Source: Flagellimonas sp. 389 (GTDB taxonomy: Bacteria > Bacteroidota > Bacteroidia > Flavobacteriales > Flavobacteriaceae). Taken from it: a DNA stretch of 64,000 nt. This document shows positions 19,084 to 28,235 of the stretch, piece after piece. A program made the position numbers and the translations under genes. The notes beneath the pieces were generated by a model. The model did not search any database, was not told the DNA's origin, and saw only the letters and a list, made by a program, of their open reading frames with translations. The stretch is taken from the NCBI RefSeq assembly GCF_018449435.1, contig NZ_JAHCMU010000011.1, forward strand, positions 62,001 to 126,000. Reading direction: 5' to 3'. The first letter of the stretch is position 1; each line of letters begins with the position of its first letter.

Positions 19084-19515
19084 TTAACTTTCCTTCTTCG
19101 GTGGCTGTATGTAATAATCAATGGAGTTGAGTGAATGATTTGGATCAATGATATCTAAGATTTTATCAATGGCCTTGCCAAAACCGGTCAATGTATCCAA
19201 TTGCTTGTTCTTTCCAAGGGCACTTGAAATGGTCTCGTCCCTATTTCCAAATTTATATCCACCCTCTTTTATCCATAGCAAATTAAATAAGTGCTGCATG
19301 ATAACATTACCCAATTGATCTACTGAAATTGCCATTTCTAGACAGAACTCGCCTACGCCTCTTACTCCTTTCGTAAATAGTTGCTGAAAAATACCGTAAA
19401 CTAGACCAAGTGGACCTGTAAGTAGCGTTAAGACAATTGAAATTAAAAAAAGAAGTATTCCAATAAAAGGATTGGTTTTTTTATCTTTTTTGCAGTCCTG
19501 TTTTTTTAGAATCAT
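19084..19515 (-). CDS. Small membrane protein paired with FtsE-like ATPase
   Basis: The 143-residue protein has a charged N terminus (KKQDCKKDKKTNP), one or two hydrophobic segments at about residues 17-45, and a soluble C-terminal part. I do not recognise a family. Its start overlaps the stop of the FtsE-like gene by four bases (ATGA), so it is translationally coupled to it. It is too short and has the wrong layout to be FtsX. It may anchor or modulate the ATPase, but this is inference. Confidence 0.7.
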   Translation of the reverse strand: MILKKQDCKKDKKTNPFIGILLFLISIVLTLLTGPLGLVYGIFQQLFTKGVRGVGEFCLEMAISVDQLGNVIMQHLFNLLWIKEGGYKFGNRDETISSALGKNKQLDTLTGFGKAIDKILDIIDPNHSLNSIDYYIQPPKKES

Positions 19516-20201
19516 GATGCAGTTGCTTTTTGAATAACCTCAAAGACTTTGCTCCCATCGCATTTTAATGTTTTGTGAGGGTACTTCAATATCAATGCAT
19601 AATCATGGGTTGCCATGATGATAGTTCGTCCATTTTGATTGATGTCTTGCAGAACCTTCATGACCTCCACACTGGTTTGTGGGTCCAGGTTCCCTGTAGG
19701 TTCGTCTGCGAGAATTAATTCGGGGTCGTTAAGCAAGGCCCGCGCAATCGCAATTCGTTGTTGTTCTCCTCCCGAAAGTTCATGCGGAAATTTAAAACCT
19801 TTGGTCTTCATGCCCACTTTATCCAAAACCTCTTCGATCTTGTTATCCATTTTAGTTGCATCCGTCCATCCAGTTGCTTTGAGCACAAAACGTAGATTGT
19901 TATTGATGTTTCGGTCAGACAACAATTTGAAATCCTGAAAAACGATACCCAATTTTCTTCGTAAGAACGGAATTTCTTTTTCTTGAAGTTTTTCCAAGTC
20001 GAAATCCACTACACTGCCAGAACCTTGTTTTAGGGGAAGGTCTGCATACAAAGTTTTCATGAAGCTACTTTTGCCGCTTCCGGTTTTACCAATAATATAT
20101 ACAAACTCTCCCTTCTTGACCTCCAAGGATATATTGTTCAAGATGAGGTTTTCATTTTGGAATACGGCTACGTCCTGTAGTTTTAGAATTGTTTCCGACA
20201 T
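19512..20201 (-). CDS. ftsE: FtsE-like ABC transporter ATP-binding protein
   Basis: The 229-residue ATPase has Walker A GKTGSGKS (38-45), signature LSGGEQQ (142-148), Walker B LILADEP (162-168) and the D-loop NLD. Residue choice (for example FQDFKLL after RRKLGIVF) is that of FtsE, which with FtsX controls peptidoglycan hydrolases at division. No ftsX is next to it here; in this group ftsX is often elsewhere. It is divergent from the TPR gene at 20347. Confidence 0.85.
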   Translation of the reverse strand: MSETILKLQDVAVFQNENLILNNISLEVKKGEFVYIIGKTGSGKSSFMKTLYADLPLKQGSGSVVDFDLEKLQEKEIPFLRRKLGIVFQDFKLLSDRNINNNLRFVLKATGWTDATKMDNKIEEVLDKVGMKTKGFKFPHELSGGEQQRIAIARALLNDPELILADEPTGNLDPQTSVEVMKVLQDINQNGRTIIMATHDYALILKYPHKTLKCDGSKVFEVIQKATAS

Positions 20202-20346
20202 ATTTTCGTTTTGAAAAATAAAGGTACTAAGTTCTAAATTTATAGCACGTTAAGCGTTTCCAAATTTTGCTTCCTAACTTTACAATATACTTTGGCTTAA
20301 ATTTTGACGTTATGTTAAAAGTCAATCGAGAACAGCGTAGAACACT

Positions 20347-23300
20347 ATGAATCGAAAAAACCTCATCATTTTCCCGATATTTTTGGGATTTCTCTTTACT
20401 GCCATTTCCCAAGAGACCAAATTATTTTATCATGAAGATAAGGCGTATCAAGATGCTTTAGCACTTTATAATTCTCAACAATACCAAGCAGCACAGACTA
20501 TTTTTGAAAAGGTCAAGGTCGAAACAAAAGACCATGAGACCGAAGCAAATAGCGCGTATTACGCTGCTAATGCCGCCATTCGCCTAAGCCAGCGTGGAGC
20601 AGATAAAAAGATGGAAAGCTTTGTGGAAAGTTACCCGACCTCTACCAAAAGGAACTCGGCGTTTTTAGATGTAGCCGATTATTATTTTGAAACTGGAAAA
20701 TATCCATATGCACTAAAGTGGTACAAAAAGGTGGATCAATCCACCATGTCCAAAAAAGATAAAGAGCGTTTTAACTTTAATAATGGATATTCATTATACG
20801 CATCGAACAATCCCAAAGCGGCGGAACGTTATCTAAGTAAGGTAAGTAACTCACCAAAATATGGATCACAGGCAAAGTATTACTTAGGGTATATTGCTTA
20901 CGAACAGGATGATTACGATAGTGCAAGTGAACGTTTTGATCAAATCACGGACCCTGAACTTCTCAACGAGAAATTGTCGTATTACCAAGCAGACTTAAAT
21001 TTTAAATTGGGCAATTTTGAAGAAGCGATTGCCATGGCAAAAAAACAATTGCCAAAGTCCGACCGAAAGGAAGTATCCGAGCTCAATAAAATTATTGGTG
21101 AAAGCTATTTCAATCTGGAACAGTACCAGGAAGCGATTCCCTATTTGGAAAAGTATCGAGGGAAACGCGGAAAATTCAATAATACTGATTATTATCTTAT
21201 TGGATATGCCCATTACAAAAAAGGCGATTATGAAGCTGCGGTGCAACAATTCAATAAAATCATTGGAGGTACTAACAGTGTTTCCCAAAATGCATACTAC
21301 CATTTGGCCGAATGCTATCTGAAATTGGATAAAAAACCCGAAGCATTGAATGCTTTTAGGAATGCTTCCCAGATGGATTTTAGTGCAGAAATTCAAAAAG
21401 ATGCCTTTTTGAATTATGCCAGATTGAGCTATGAAATCGGTAATGCCTATGAACCTGTTCCGCAGGTATTGACAACCTATTTAGAAAAGTACCCCAAAGA
21501 CGAACATCAGCAAGAAATTCAGGAATTGTTGGTGGATTCATACATTACATCCAGGAATTTTGAGGGTGCGATGCTTCTTTTGGAGGAAAATAGGGGGTAT
21601 GCTAGCAAAGAGACCTATCAAAAAGTAGCGTTTTACAGAGGTGTTGAATTGTTTATGGATGGCGATTACGAAGCGGCTTTAGGACGATTTTCAAAATCAC
21701 TTAAAAATGCCGAAAACCAAAGTTTTGAAGCGCGAGCCCTGTATTGGAAGGCGGAATCTGCTTACCGATTGAATCGGTTTGATGAGGCGCTTACGGACTT
21801 TAATCGATTTGAAAAGCTTCCAGCCGCCCAAAATCTAGAGGAATACCAAGACATCGATTATAATTTGGGATACTGTCATTTTAAATTGAAGGATTATGCA
21901 AGTGCCATCACTAATTTCAAAAGTATCACTAGTTCTAATATAGATAATACCGAACGACTCAATGATAGCTATCTACGTTTAGGCGATAGTTATTTTGTGA
22001 CGAGTCAATATAACCCTGCCCAAAATGCTTACAACGAGTCATTACGATTGAATGGCGCAGAACAGGATTATGCAGCATTTCAAAAGACATTATGCAGTGG
22101 TTTTTTAGGGGATACTTCTGCTAAAATCGATGGGTTGAACAAATTTTTGATCAGCTACCCAAAATCTTCACTACGGGATGATGCATTATTTGAGCTGGGT
22201 AATTCTTATATCAAAATGAATGAAGAGGCAACAGGTTTAAAAACATACGACAGGCTTCATGAAGAATTTGCTACAAGTAAGTTTGCGCCTAGGGCAATGC
22301 TTCGCCAAGGATTGGTGCACTACAACGCCAATAGAAATGATCAAGCTCTGACCAAATTAAAAGGAGTCGTTCAAAAATACCCAAATACCCAAGAAGCTAA
22401 ACAAGCGGTGGCAACTGCTAAATTAGTGTATGTAGATGAGGGCAGGGTAAGCGAATATGCAACATGGGCAAGAAGCTTGGACTTTGTAGAAGTAACGGAT
22501 ACAGAACTGGATAACGCCAGTTTTGAAGCTGCGGACAGAAAATATATTGAAGGCAAAACTGATATGGCCATCAATGGGTATGAAGCATATCTAAAGGAAT
22601 TTCCGAATGGACTCCATGCGCTAAATGCGAACTTTAACCTGGCACAACTATATTTTTCTAAGGGAGAAAAGGAAAAGGCACTGCCAAAGTACAAATTCGT
22701 TGCCGATAGCAATGGGGAGTTTACGGAACAAGCACTTACTAGGGTTTGCGAACTTTATATTGGCAAACAAGATTATGATAGTGCCCTTCCTTATCTAGAA
22801 CGATTGGAAAATACAGCTGAGATTTCACAGAACAAGACTTTTGCGCAATCCAACCTAATGAAGGGGTATTATGAAAAAAGGAACTACGACCTAACCATAG
22901 CATATGCAGAGAAAGTCTTAAAAGCTACAAAAATCGATAATCGTATTAAGAGCGATGCGCAAATCATGATTGCCCGTTCGGCCATTGCTACCAATGATGA
23001 GCAGCTGGCAGATACTGCTTATAAAGAAGTAAAGAAAATTGCGATTGGCGAAATGGCTGCGGAAGCATGGTACTACGATGCCTATTTTAAAAATAAAGAC
23101 CAAGATTTTGAGGCTTCGAATACTTCAGTGCAAAAACTGGCTAAGGATTATGCCTCTTACAAAAAATGGGGTGGAAAAGGATTGGTACTCATGGCAAAGA
23201 ATTTTTACGCCCTGGGAGACGCCTTTCAAGCAACCTACATTTTGGAAAGTGTAATTTCCAATTTCTCCGAATATGAGACCATAGTTGCAGAAGCCAAAGG

Positions 23301-23367
23301 AGAACTTGCTATAATCAAAGCACGTGAGGCACAAAGTAATTCTTCAGTAGACCCTAACGGGAACTAA
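20347..23367 (+). CDS. Periplasmic TPR-repeat protein
   Basis: The 1006-residue protein has a signal peptide (about 1-22, cleaved after FTAISQ) and is otherwise made of tetratricopeptide repeats from near residue 30 to the end, for example YSLYASNNPKAAERYLSKV, YYLIGYAHYKKGDYEAAVQQ and ALYWKAESAYRLNRFDEALT. Such repeats form a curved protein-binding scaffold. There is no lipobox or anchor, so it should be periplasmic or loosely tied to the outer membrane. The stop is 13 bases before the ATG of the outer-membrane barrel gene at 23381, so the two probably act together. Confidence 0.88.
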   Translation: MNRKNLIIFPIFLGFLFTAISQETKLFYHEDKAYQDALALYNSQQYQAAQTIFEKVKVETKDHETEANSAYYAANAAIRLSQRGADKKMESFVESYPTSTKRNSAFLDVADYYFETGKYPYALKWYKKVDQSTMSKKDKERFNFNNGYSLYASNNPKAAERYLSKVSNSPKYGSQAKYYLGYIAYEQDDYDSASERFDQITDPELLNEKLSYYQADLNFKLGNFEEAIAMAKKQLPKSDRKEVSELNKIIGESYFNLEQYQEAIPYLEKYRGKRGKFNNTDYYLIGYAHYKKGDYEAAVQQFNKIIGGTNSVSQNAYYHLAECYLKLDKKPEALNAFRNASQMDFSAEIQKDAFLNYARLSYEIGNAYEPVPQVLTTYLEKYPKDEHQQEIQELLVDSYITSRNFEGAMLLLEENRGYASKETYQKVAFYRGVELFMDGDYEAALGRFSKSLKNAENQSFEARALYWKAESAYRLNRFDEALTDFNRFEKLPAAQNLEEYQDIDYNLGYCHFKLKDYASAITNFKSITSSNIDNTERLNDSYLRLGDSYFVTSQYNPAQNAYNESLRLNGAEQDYAAFQKTLCSGFLGDTSAKIDGLNKFLISYPKSSLRDDALFELGNSYIKMNEEATGLKTYDRLHEEFATSKFAPRAMLRQGLVHYNANRNDQALTKLKGVVQKYPNTQEAKQAVATAKLVYVDEGRVSEYATWARSLDFVEVTDTELDNASFEAADRKYIEGKTDMAINGYEAYLKEFPNGLHALNANFNLAQLYFSKGEKEKALPKYKFVADSNGEFTEQALTRVCELYIGKQDYDSALPYLERLENTAEISQNKTFAQSNLMKGYYEKRNYDLTIAYAEKVLKATKIDNRIKSDAQIMIARSAIATNDEQLADTAYKEVKKIAIGEMAAEAWYYDAYFKNKDQDFEASNTSVQKLAKDYASYKKWGGKGLVLMAKNFYALGDAFQATYILESVISNFSEYETIVAEAKGELAIIKAREAQSNSSVDPNGN

Positions 23368-23380
23368 ATTGAGACACACC

Positions 23381-25141
23381 ATGTACAAAAAACATAACTG
23401 CATATTTATCCTATTATTTTTGAGCCTTTGGGGAGCAGTTTCAGCTCAGGAAACTGAAACTGATAGTATTGGTACCGAAACGGTCACTGTGGTAAAACCT
23501 TACTCACCGACCGTTTCAGATGCCTTTAAATTAAAATCAACGCCCAATCTGAATGATTCTATTGTACTACAGAAGAAAAAAATCAATTATAGTATTTTTT
23601 CGGTACCTGTGGCTTCAACCTTTACGCCCGCAAAGGGAAAAGCTTCTCGTGTAAAAAAAACATCACCACCTACGCTTTACAATTCGTATGCATCCGTTGG
23701 TTTGGGAAACTTTAATAACGCTTTGGTGGACTTTTATACCAGTCGCGAATTTAGTAGGGGTGAAGATTTGTTGGATTTTGGGTTAAATCACAATTCTTCC
23801 AGAGGTGCCATTGAATCCACACCTTTGGATGCTGACTTTTACAATACTAAACTTGATGTTTCGTATGCAAAGAAGGATAGGGATTTGGACTGGGGTGCGA
23901 GTGTTGGCCTCCAGCATCAATTGTACAATTGGTACGGTATCGAAAATGATGCTTTTGATGAGACCATAATTGCCGGTATAGATGCAACTCAGAATTATTT
24001 TAATGCACAGGCAAAAGCACATTTAAATCTTGAAGATTCTTTTTTTAAAAGTGGAACCGTTTTGGTGAGGAGATTTTGGGATGCTACGGATTCGGGAGAG
24101 AATCGCGTTGTTTTTCAACCCATTATTGAATTGCCTGTTACAGAGGAAATAGTTACCATAAGTGCTAAACTGGATTACGTTAGTGGAAGTTTTGAGAATG
24201 CATCCTTGAATAATACAACAAATGAAACGGGAATAGATTACAGCCACTTCCAAGTTGGTGTAACCCCAAGTTTGCAAATGCTTCGGAATGACCTTACTTT
24301 AAATTTGGGAGCCAATCTCGTCTATGGAATGGATACAGAAAACAGCGAAAGCAACTTCTATATTTATCCTGCGGTTACGGTATCATATCGCTTGTTGGAC
24401 GAAACGGTTATTGCCTATGGTGGGGTAGAAGGTGAGCTGCATCAGAATTCATATTTTGACTTTGTAAACGAGAACCCCTTTGTTTCACCGACTTTGTCAA
24501 TTCAACCCACCGACCAACAATATGAAGGGTATTTAGGTTTAAAAGGACAGCTGGTGTCCAATGTCGGGTACAATATCAAAGGTTCGTATACTGCCGAAAA
24601 CCGAAGGCCTTTGTTTTTGCTGAACCCTGAGAATTTGGCTAGGGAAGATGAAGGCGATTATTTCTATGGGAATTCGTTCCAGGTATTTTATGATGACATA
24701 AAAACACTGGGCGTTTTTGCTGAGCTAAATGTTGACGTCAACCGTAATTTCACCATGGGTATTAATGCTGAGTTCTACGATTACGATACCGAAACGGACA
24801 ATCCAGCTTGGAACCTACCCAGTATCAAAGGCTCTTTGTTTATGGATTATCAAATTGATGAAAAATGGTATATGGGAGCTAATTTGTTCTATGTGGGCGA
24901 GCGGGACGACTTGGTTTCGCAAGCAGTTGCCAATGCCTTGCCCTCGGAATTTCCTTCCACTATTGTGACGTTGGATAGCTTTTTTGATGCCAATGCCCAT
25001 GTAGGCTATCGCTTTAATGAACAACTTTCGGTTTTTGTCAAAGCGTCCAATATTGCCAACAATGATTATCAACGTTGGGCCAATTTTAGGGTGCAAAGTT
25101 TTCAAGCATTGGCCGGACTTTCCTATAAGTTCGATTTTTGA
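23381..25141 (+). CDS. Outer-membrane beta-barrel protein paired with the TPR protein
   Basis: The protein has about 586 residues. I start it at the ATG at 23381 (MYKKHNCIFILLF), which gives a clean signal peptide ending at AVSAQ; an in-frame TTG lies 12 bases earlier. The mature N terminus has ETVTVVKPYSPTVSDAFKLK, like the linker that precedes barrels related to TonB-dependent receptors, but no plug domain follows. The rest is alternating amphipathic strands (for example FFDANAHVGYRFNEQLSVFV) ending in an aromatic residue, LSYKFDF, as in outer-membrane barrels. The cargo or partner is unknown. Confidence 0.82.
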   Translation: MYKKHNCIFILLFLSLWGAVSAQETETDSIGTETVTVVKPYSPTVSDAFKLKSTPNLNDSIVLQKKKINYSIFSVPVASTFTPAKGKASRVKKTSPPTLYNSYASVGLGNFNNALVDFYTSREFSRGEDLLDFGLNHNSSRGAIESTPLDADFYNTKLDVSYAKKDRDLDWGASVGLQHQLYNWYGIENDAFDETIIAGIDATQNYFNAQAKAHLNLEDSFFKSGTVLVRRFWDATDSGENRVVFQPIIELPVTEEIVTISAKLDYVSGSFENASLNNTTNETGIDYSHFQVGVTPSLQMLRNDLTLNLGANLVYGMDTENSESNFYIYPAVTVSYRLLDETVIAYGGVEGELHQNSYFDFVNENPFVSPTLSIQPTDQQYEGYLGLKGQLVSNVGYNIKGSYTAENRRPLFLLNPENLAREDEGDYFYGNSFQVFYDDIKTLGVFAELNVDVNRNFTMGINAEFYDYDTETDNPAWNLPSIKGSLFMDYQIDEKWYMGANLFYVGERDDLVSQAVANALPSEFPSTIVTLDSFFDANAHVGYRFNEQLSVFVKASNIANNDYQRWANFRVQSFQALAGLSYKFDF

Positions 25142-25244
25142 TTTGTAGGTAAAAACACAATAAAAACATAAGAAAATCGTTATAGTTACCGTACCAGTCT
25201 AAATCTTATCATTTGGCGTGGTGTGTCCGATTGAATTGGAAGTC

Positions 25245-26336
25245 ATGCGATTACGGTTCACTTACATATTGTTCCTTTTCTTTTTTACCTTGATGTTTTC
25301 GTCAGTGGTTTCACAGAATCTTGTACACAATGGTGGCTTCGAGGATTTTGTGGAATGCCCTGTCAAAATGAGCAATTTAAATAAAGATGCAGAGTATTGG
25401 AGTGCACCAACGTTGGGTACTACAGATTACTTCAATGAATGTAGCAAGACCAAGTTGGGAATTCCCCTGAATTTTAAGGGAAAACAAGATGCTTTTGAAG
25501 GAGATGCCTATGCAGGTCTGTATTTATTCGCCCCAAAAGATTACCGTGAATATATTCAGGTAAAGTTATCCAAAACCTTAAAAAAGGGACATCGTTACAG
25601 ACTAAGTCTATCCTTAAGCTTGTCTGAAAAATCAGATGGCGCGGTAATGGACTTAGGTGCTGTTTTTTCAGAAAAGCCACTGTCCGTTCATACAAAACGA
25701 CAGCTTTCAAATGCGATGCTATCCTCGCAGGTTATTAAAACAACACACGCTAAACAGTTCTCTTCCAATGGCTTTTATGATGATAAGGGAGATTGGATGG
25801 AAGTTGAATTGGATTTTGTGGCCAAAGGATTTGAAAGTAACCTTATCCTTGGTAACTTTAAAAGTAATGGGGGAACAAAATACTTGGATTTTAATAAAAA
25901 TACAGCTTCGGTCGAAGGCTATTCGTATTATTATCTAGACGATGTTACACTTACATATTTAGGTCCAGAGTACAAGCCCAACCAAAGCTATGTACTCAAT
26001 CATGTAAATTTTGACTTTGACCGTTTTGAACTGGAACCTAAAGCAAAACAAAGTTTAGCGGATGTATATAAGTACCTCAAAAAGAATCCCAACTTAAAAG
26101 TTTCTATAAGTGGTCATACAGATGATCTGGGATCAGAGGAATATAATGAAGTCTTGTCAAGTCAACGTGCCAATACAGTTGCGAAATACTTAATAATGCT
26201 TGGGCTAGAAAAAAAGAGAATTTCCTATACTGGTTACGGAAATAAGATTCCTTTAGATAGTACACTTACCGATAAGGCCAGAAGAAAAAATAGGCGTGTA
26301 GAATTTGTCATGACAAAGTTTGTTGATGAGGAATAG
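25245..26336 (+). CDS. OmpA-like outer-membrane protein, paralogue 1
   Basis: I start the gene at the ATG at 25245 (MRLRFTYILFLFFF), which yields a signal peptide ending at SVVSQ. The N-terminal domain opens NLVHNGGFEDFVECP and looks like a carbohydrate-binding jelly roll. The C-terminal domain (about 250-363) is OmpA-like and should bind peptidoglycan: HVNFDFDRFELEPKAKQSL, then ISGHTDDLGSEEYNEVLSSQ, and NRRVEFVM. It is a paralogue of the gene at 26995, with the same layout. The role could be to link the cell wall to surface sugars; that is inference. Confidence 0.85.
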   Translation: MRLRFTYILFLFFFTLMFSSVVSQNLVHNGGFEDFVECPVKMSNLNKDAEYWSAPTLGTTDYFNECSKTKLGIPLNFKGKQDAFEGDAYAGLYLFAPKDYREYIQVKLSKTLKKGHRYRLSLSLSLSEKSDGAVMDLGAVFSEKPLSVHTKRQLSNAMLSSQVIKTTHAKQFSSNGFYDDKGDWMEVELDFVAKGFESNLILGNFKSNGGTKYLDFNKNTASVEGYSYYYLDDVTLTYLGPEYKPNQSYVLNHVNFDFDRFELEPKAKQSLADVYKYLKKNPNLKVSISGHTDDLGSEEYNEVLSSQRANTVAKYLIMLGLEKKRISYTGYGNKIPLDSTLTDKARRKNRRVEFVMTKFVDEE

Positions 26337-26416
26337 TATAATACCTATTCATTGCCTTTCCAATAAGAGCTAATATATAACTAGGAAAACAACGATTTAT
26401 TTAGAAAGAGGCGTAA

Positions 26417-26839
26417 TCAATTAGAAAAATTGGTTGCGCTCACCAAAAGGTTTTCCGACTTAGGAAGCAGAATTGTTTTTTTCCATGAATCCCAGTAAAA
26501 TTTTTGGCGCAGTCCAGAATTACCATCCAACAGTTTTTTAATGTCATCATCATATTCCAATACGATGTAACCGGTATTCCCACCACTTAGAACAAAAAAA
26601 GACTCGGGTTCATAGCCTTTGGATTTTATATTGACTTTCCAATGGAAATCTTTTTCACTTTTAAGTAGAAAAGAACCATCATAGTCGGTATACGTAATAA
26701 TATCAGTTGTACTTATTTCAGCGGAGGCACGGTAAATTGGGAATCCAAGCTGATCAACAACTTTACCTGTTATTTTGTTTTGGCTAATACCAAAGTAGGG
26801 AACAACAGATAATACGAGCATAAAGTTCACTATGCGCAT
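26417..26839 (-). CDS. Carboxypeptidase-like regulatory domain protein
   Basis: I take the ATG at 26839 (MRIVNFMLVLSVVPYF), giving a signal peptide ending at GISQN and a protein of about 140 residues; the frame is open 96 bases further upstream. The mature part opens ITGKVVDQLGFPIYRASAEI, the pattern of the CarboxypepD_reg beta-sandwich, and continues with TYTDYDGSFLLKS. It is likely an exported binding domain. It lies inverted between the two OmpA-like paralogues. Confidence 0.75.
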   Translation of the reverse strand: MRIVNFMLVLSVVPYFGISQNKITGKVVDQLGFPIYRASAEISTTDIITYTDYDGSFLLKSEKDFHWKVNIKSKGYEPESFFVLSGGNTGYIVLEYDDDIKKLLDGNSGLRQKFYWDSWKKTILLPKSENLLVSATNFSN

Positions 26840-26994
26840 TATAATAAGATTTGGATTATTATAACGGATTATATTGGAAATTAGTATCATAAGAATAATG
26901 AAAAAAGCGACACTAAAAAATTTCGCATTGAACAATATGGGCTAAAAAACTGCGTTTATTTAGGCGGTACGAGAACCTACAAATCAATATAACT

Positions 26995-28086
26995 ATGCTT
27001 TATAAGGTTACTCGTATTTTTTTATTTCTCAGCTTTTGTTTTTTAGTGGGAACTCCACTTATTGGGCAAAATTTGATTTTGAACCCGGGCTTCGAAAAGT
27101 TTAAATCCTGTCCATCAAATATTATCAATTCTGGTACTTTACTGGAAGACGTTTCTTTACCAACATCAAGTTCTGGAGATTACTTTAATGCATGTGGTTC
27201 GAGTGATTTCTCGGTTCCTGCCAATTTTAAGGGTTCGCAAAAAGCTGAGGAAGGCTCCGGCTATGTTGGACTTTATTTCTACGCCTTAAATAACTATCGC
27301 GAATATGTTCAGTTGAATACCAGTAAAACATTAAGGGAAAAACACCCTTACAAAATTTCATTGAATTTAAGTCTTGCTGAGGCATCTAGCCTAGCGTTGA
27401 AGAATATGTCAATCGTACTGGTCAACAAAAAAGTAAAGTTTCCAAACGGCTCGGCTTTGACCAGTTCCCGCATGGATCTTAAAGAAGACATCATGTTTCA
27501 CGAAGTCAAACTAAAGCCGAACAAATCTTTGGCAAATACCGATGATTGGATTACCCTAACGGCTGAATTTGATGCTAAAGGTTTCGAAAACCACATCATT
27601 ATTGGCAATTTTAAAAACAACGTAGACACAGAATTGTTAAACCACGATGGTTCTATATTATCTAGTGATTTCTCATACTATTACGTTGATAATTTAATGC
27701 TTGAGGAATTGCCAAGAATCAATTATGAAAAAGACAAGATATATGTTCTAGAACGTAACCCGTATGAACCTAAAGGTTACGAATTGGATGCAGAAGCTAT
27801 AGCAAGTGTCAAAAAAATATTCAAGTATCTCAAAGAAAATGCTGAGGTACAGATGAAGATTACAGGTCACTCTGATAATGTTGGAAAACCCGAATATAAC
27901 AAGTTTGTATCCTCTTTAAGAGCTAGGGCGGTCGCACTTTATCTTAAAAATCTAGGAATCGATGACAACCGAATTGTTTGGGAAGGTGTAGGAGACACAA
28001 GGCCACTTAGAAACGGGAAAATAAAAGAAAGCCATCTTTCCAACCGTAGGGTTGAGTTTGTAATGACCGACTTTCAAGACGAGTAA
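26995..28086 (+). CDS. OmpA-like outer-membrane protein, paralogue 2
   Basis: The 363-residue protein has a signal peptide (about 1-25, ending PLIGQ), an N-terminal domain opening NLILNPGFEKFKSCP, and a C-terminal OmpA-like domain with ITGHSDNVGKPEYNKFVSSL and NRRVEFVM. The order of motifs and spacing equal those of the gene at 25245, so this is a duplication that has diverged widely. The conserved first beta-strand of the OmpA domain is less clear here (YVLERNPYEPKGYELDAEA), which may change peptidoglycan binding. Confidence 0.85.
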   Translation: MLYKVTRIFLFLSFCFLVGTPLIGQNLILNPGFEKFKSCPSNIINSGTLLEDVSLPTSSSGDYFNACGSSDFSVPANFKGSQKAEEGSGYVGLYFYALNNYREYVQLNTSKTLREKHPYKISLNLSLAEASSLALKNMSIVLVNKKVKFPNGSALTSSRMDLKEDIMFHEVKLKPNKSLANTDDWITLTAEFDAKGFENHIIIGNFKNNVDTELLNHDGSILSSDFSYYYVDNLMLEELPRINYEKDKIYVLERNPYEPKGYELDAEAIASVKKIFKYLKENAEVQMKITGHSDNVGKPEYNKFVSSLRARAVALYLKNLGIDDNRIVWEGVGDTRPLRNGKIKESHLSNRRVEFVMTDFQDE

Positions 28087-28211
28087 AATAAGACATATTT
28101 GCTGTTAAAAATAACAGAATGCAACTATGCCATCGCTTTACTTCAATGGCAATTAATTTAGCAATGATTTGGCACGCCAATAATTAAACTCTGCTTTACG
28201 GTAACATTTTC

Positions 28212-28219
28212 TATTTTTG
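28212..28219 (+). promoter_or_regulatory. Possible -7 element before the amidohydrolase gene
   Basis: TATTTTTG fits TAnnTTTG and is 16 bases upstream of the ATG at 28236. No clear -33 element is seen. The rest of the 149-base gap after 28086 shows nothing else. Confidence 0.35.
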
Positions 28220-28235
28220 AAGGAAACCTTCAAAA

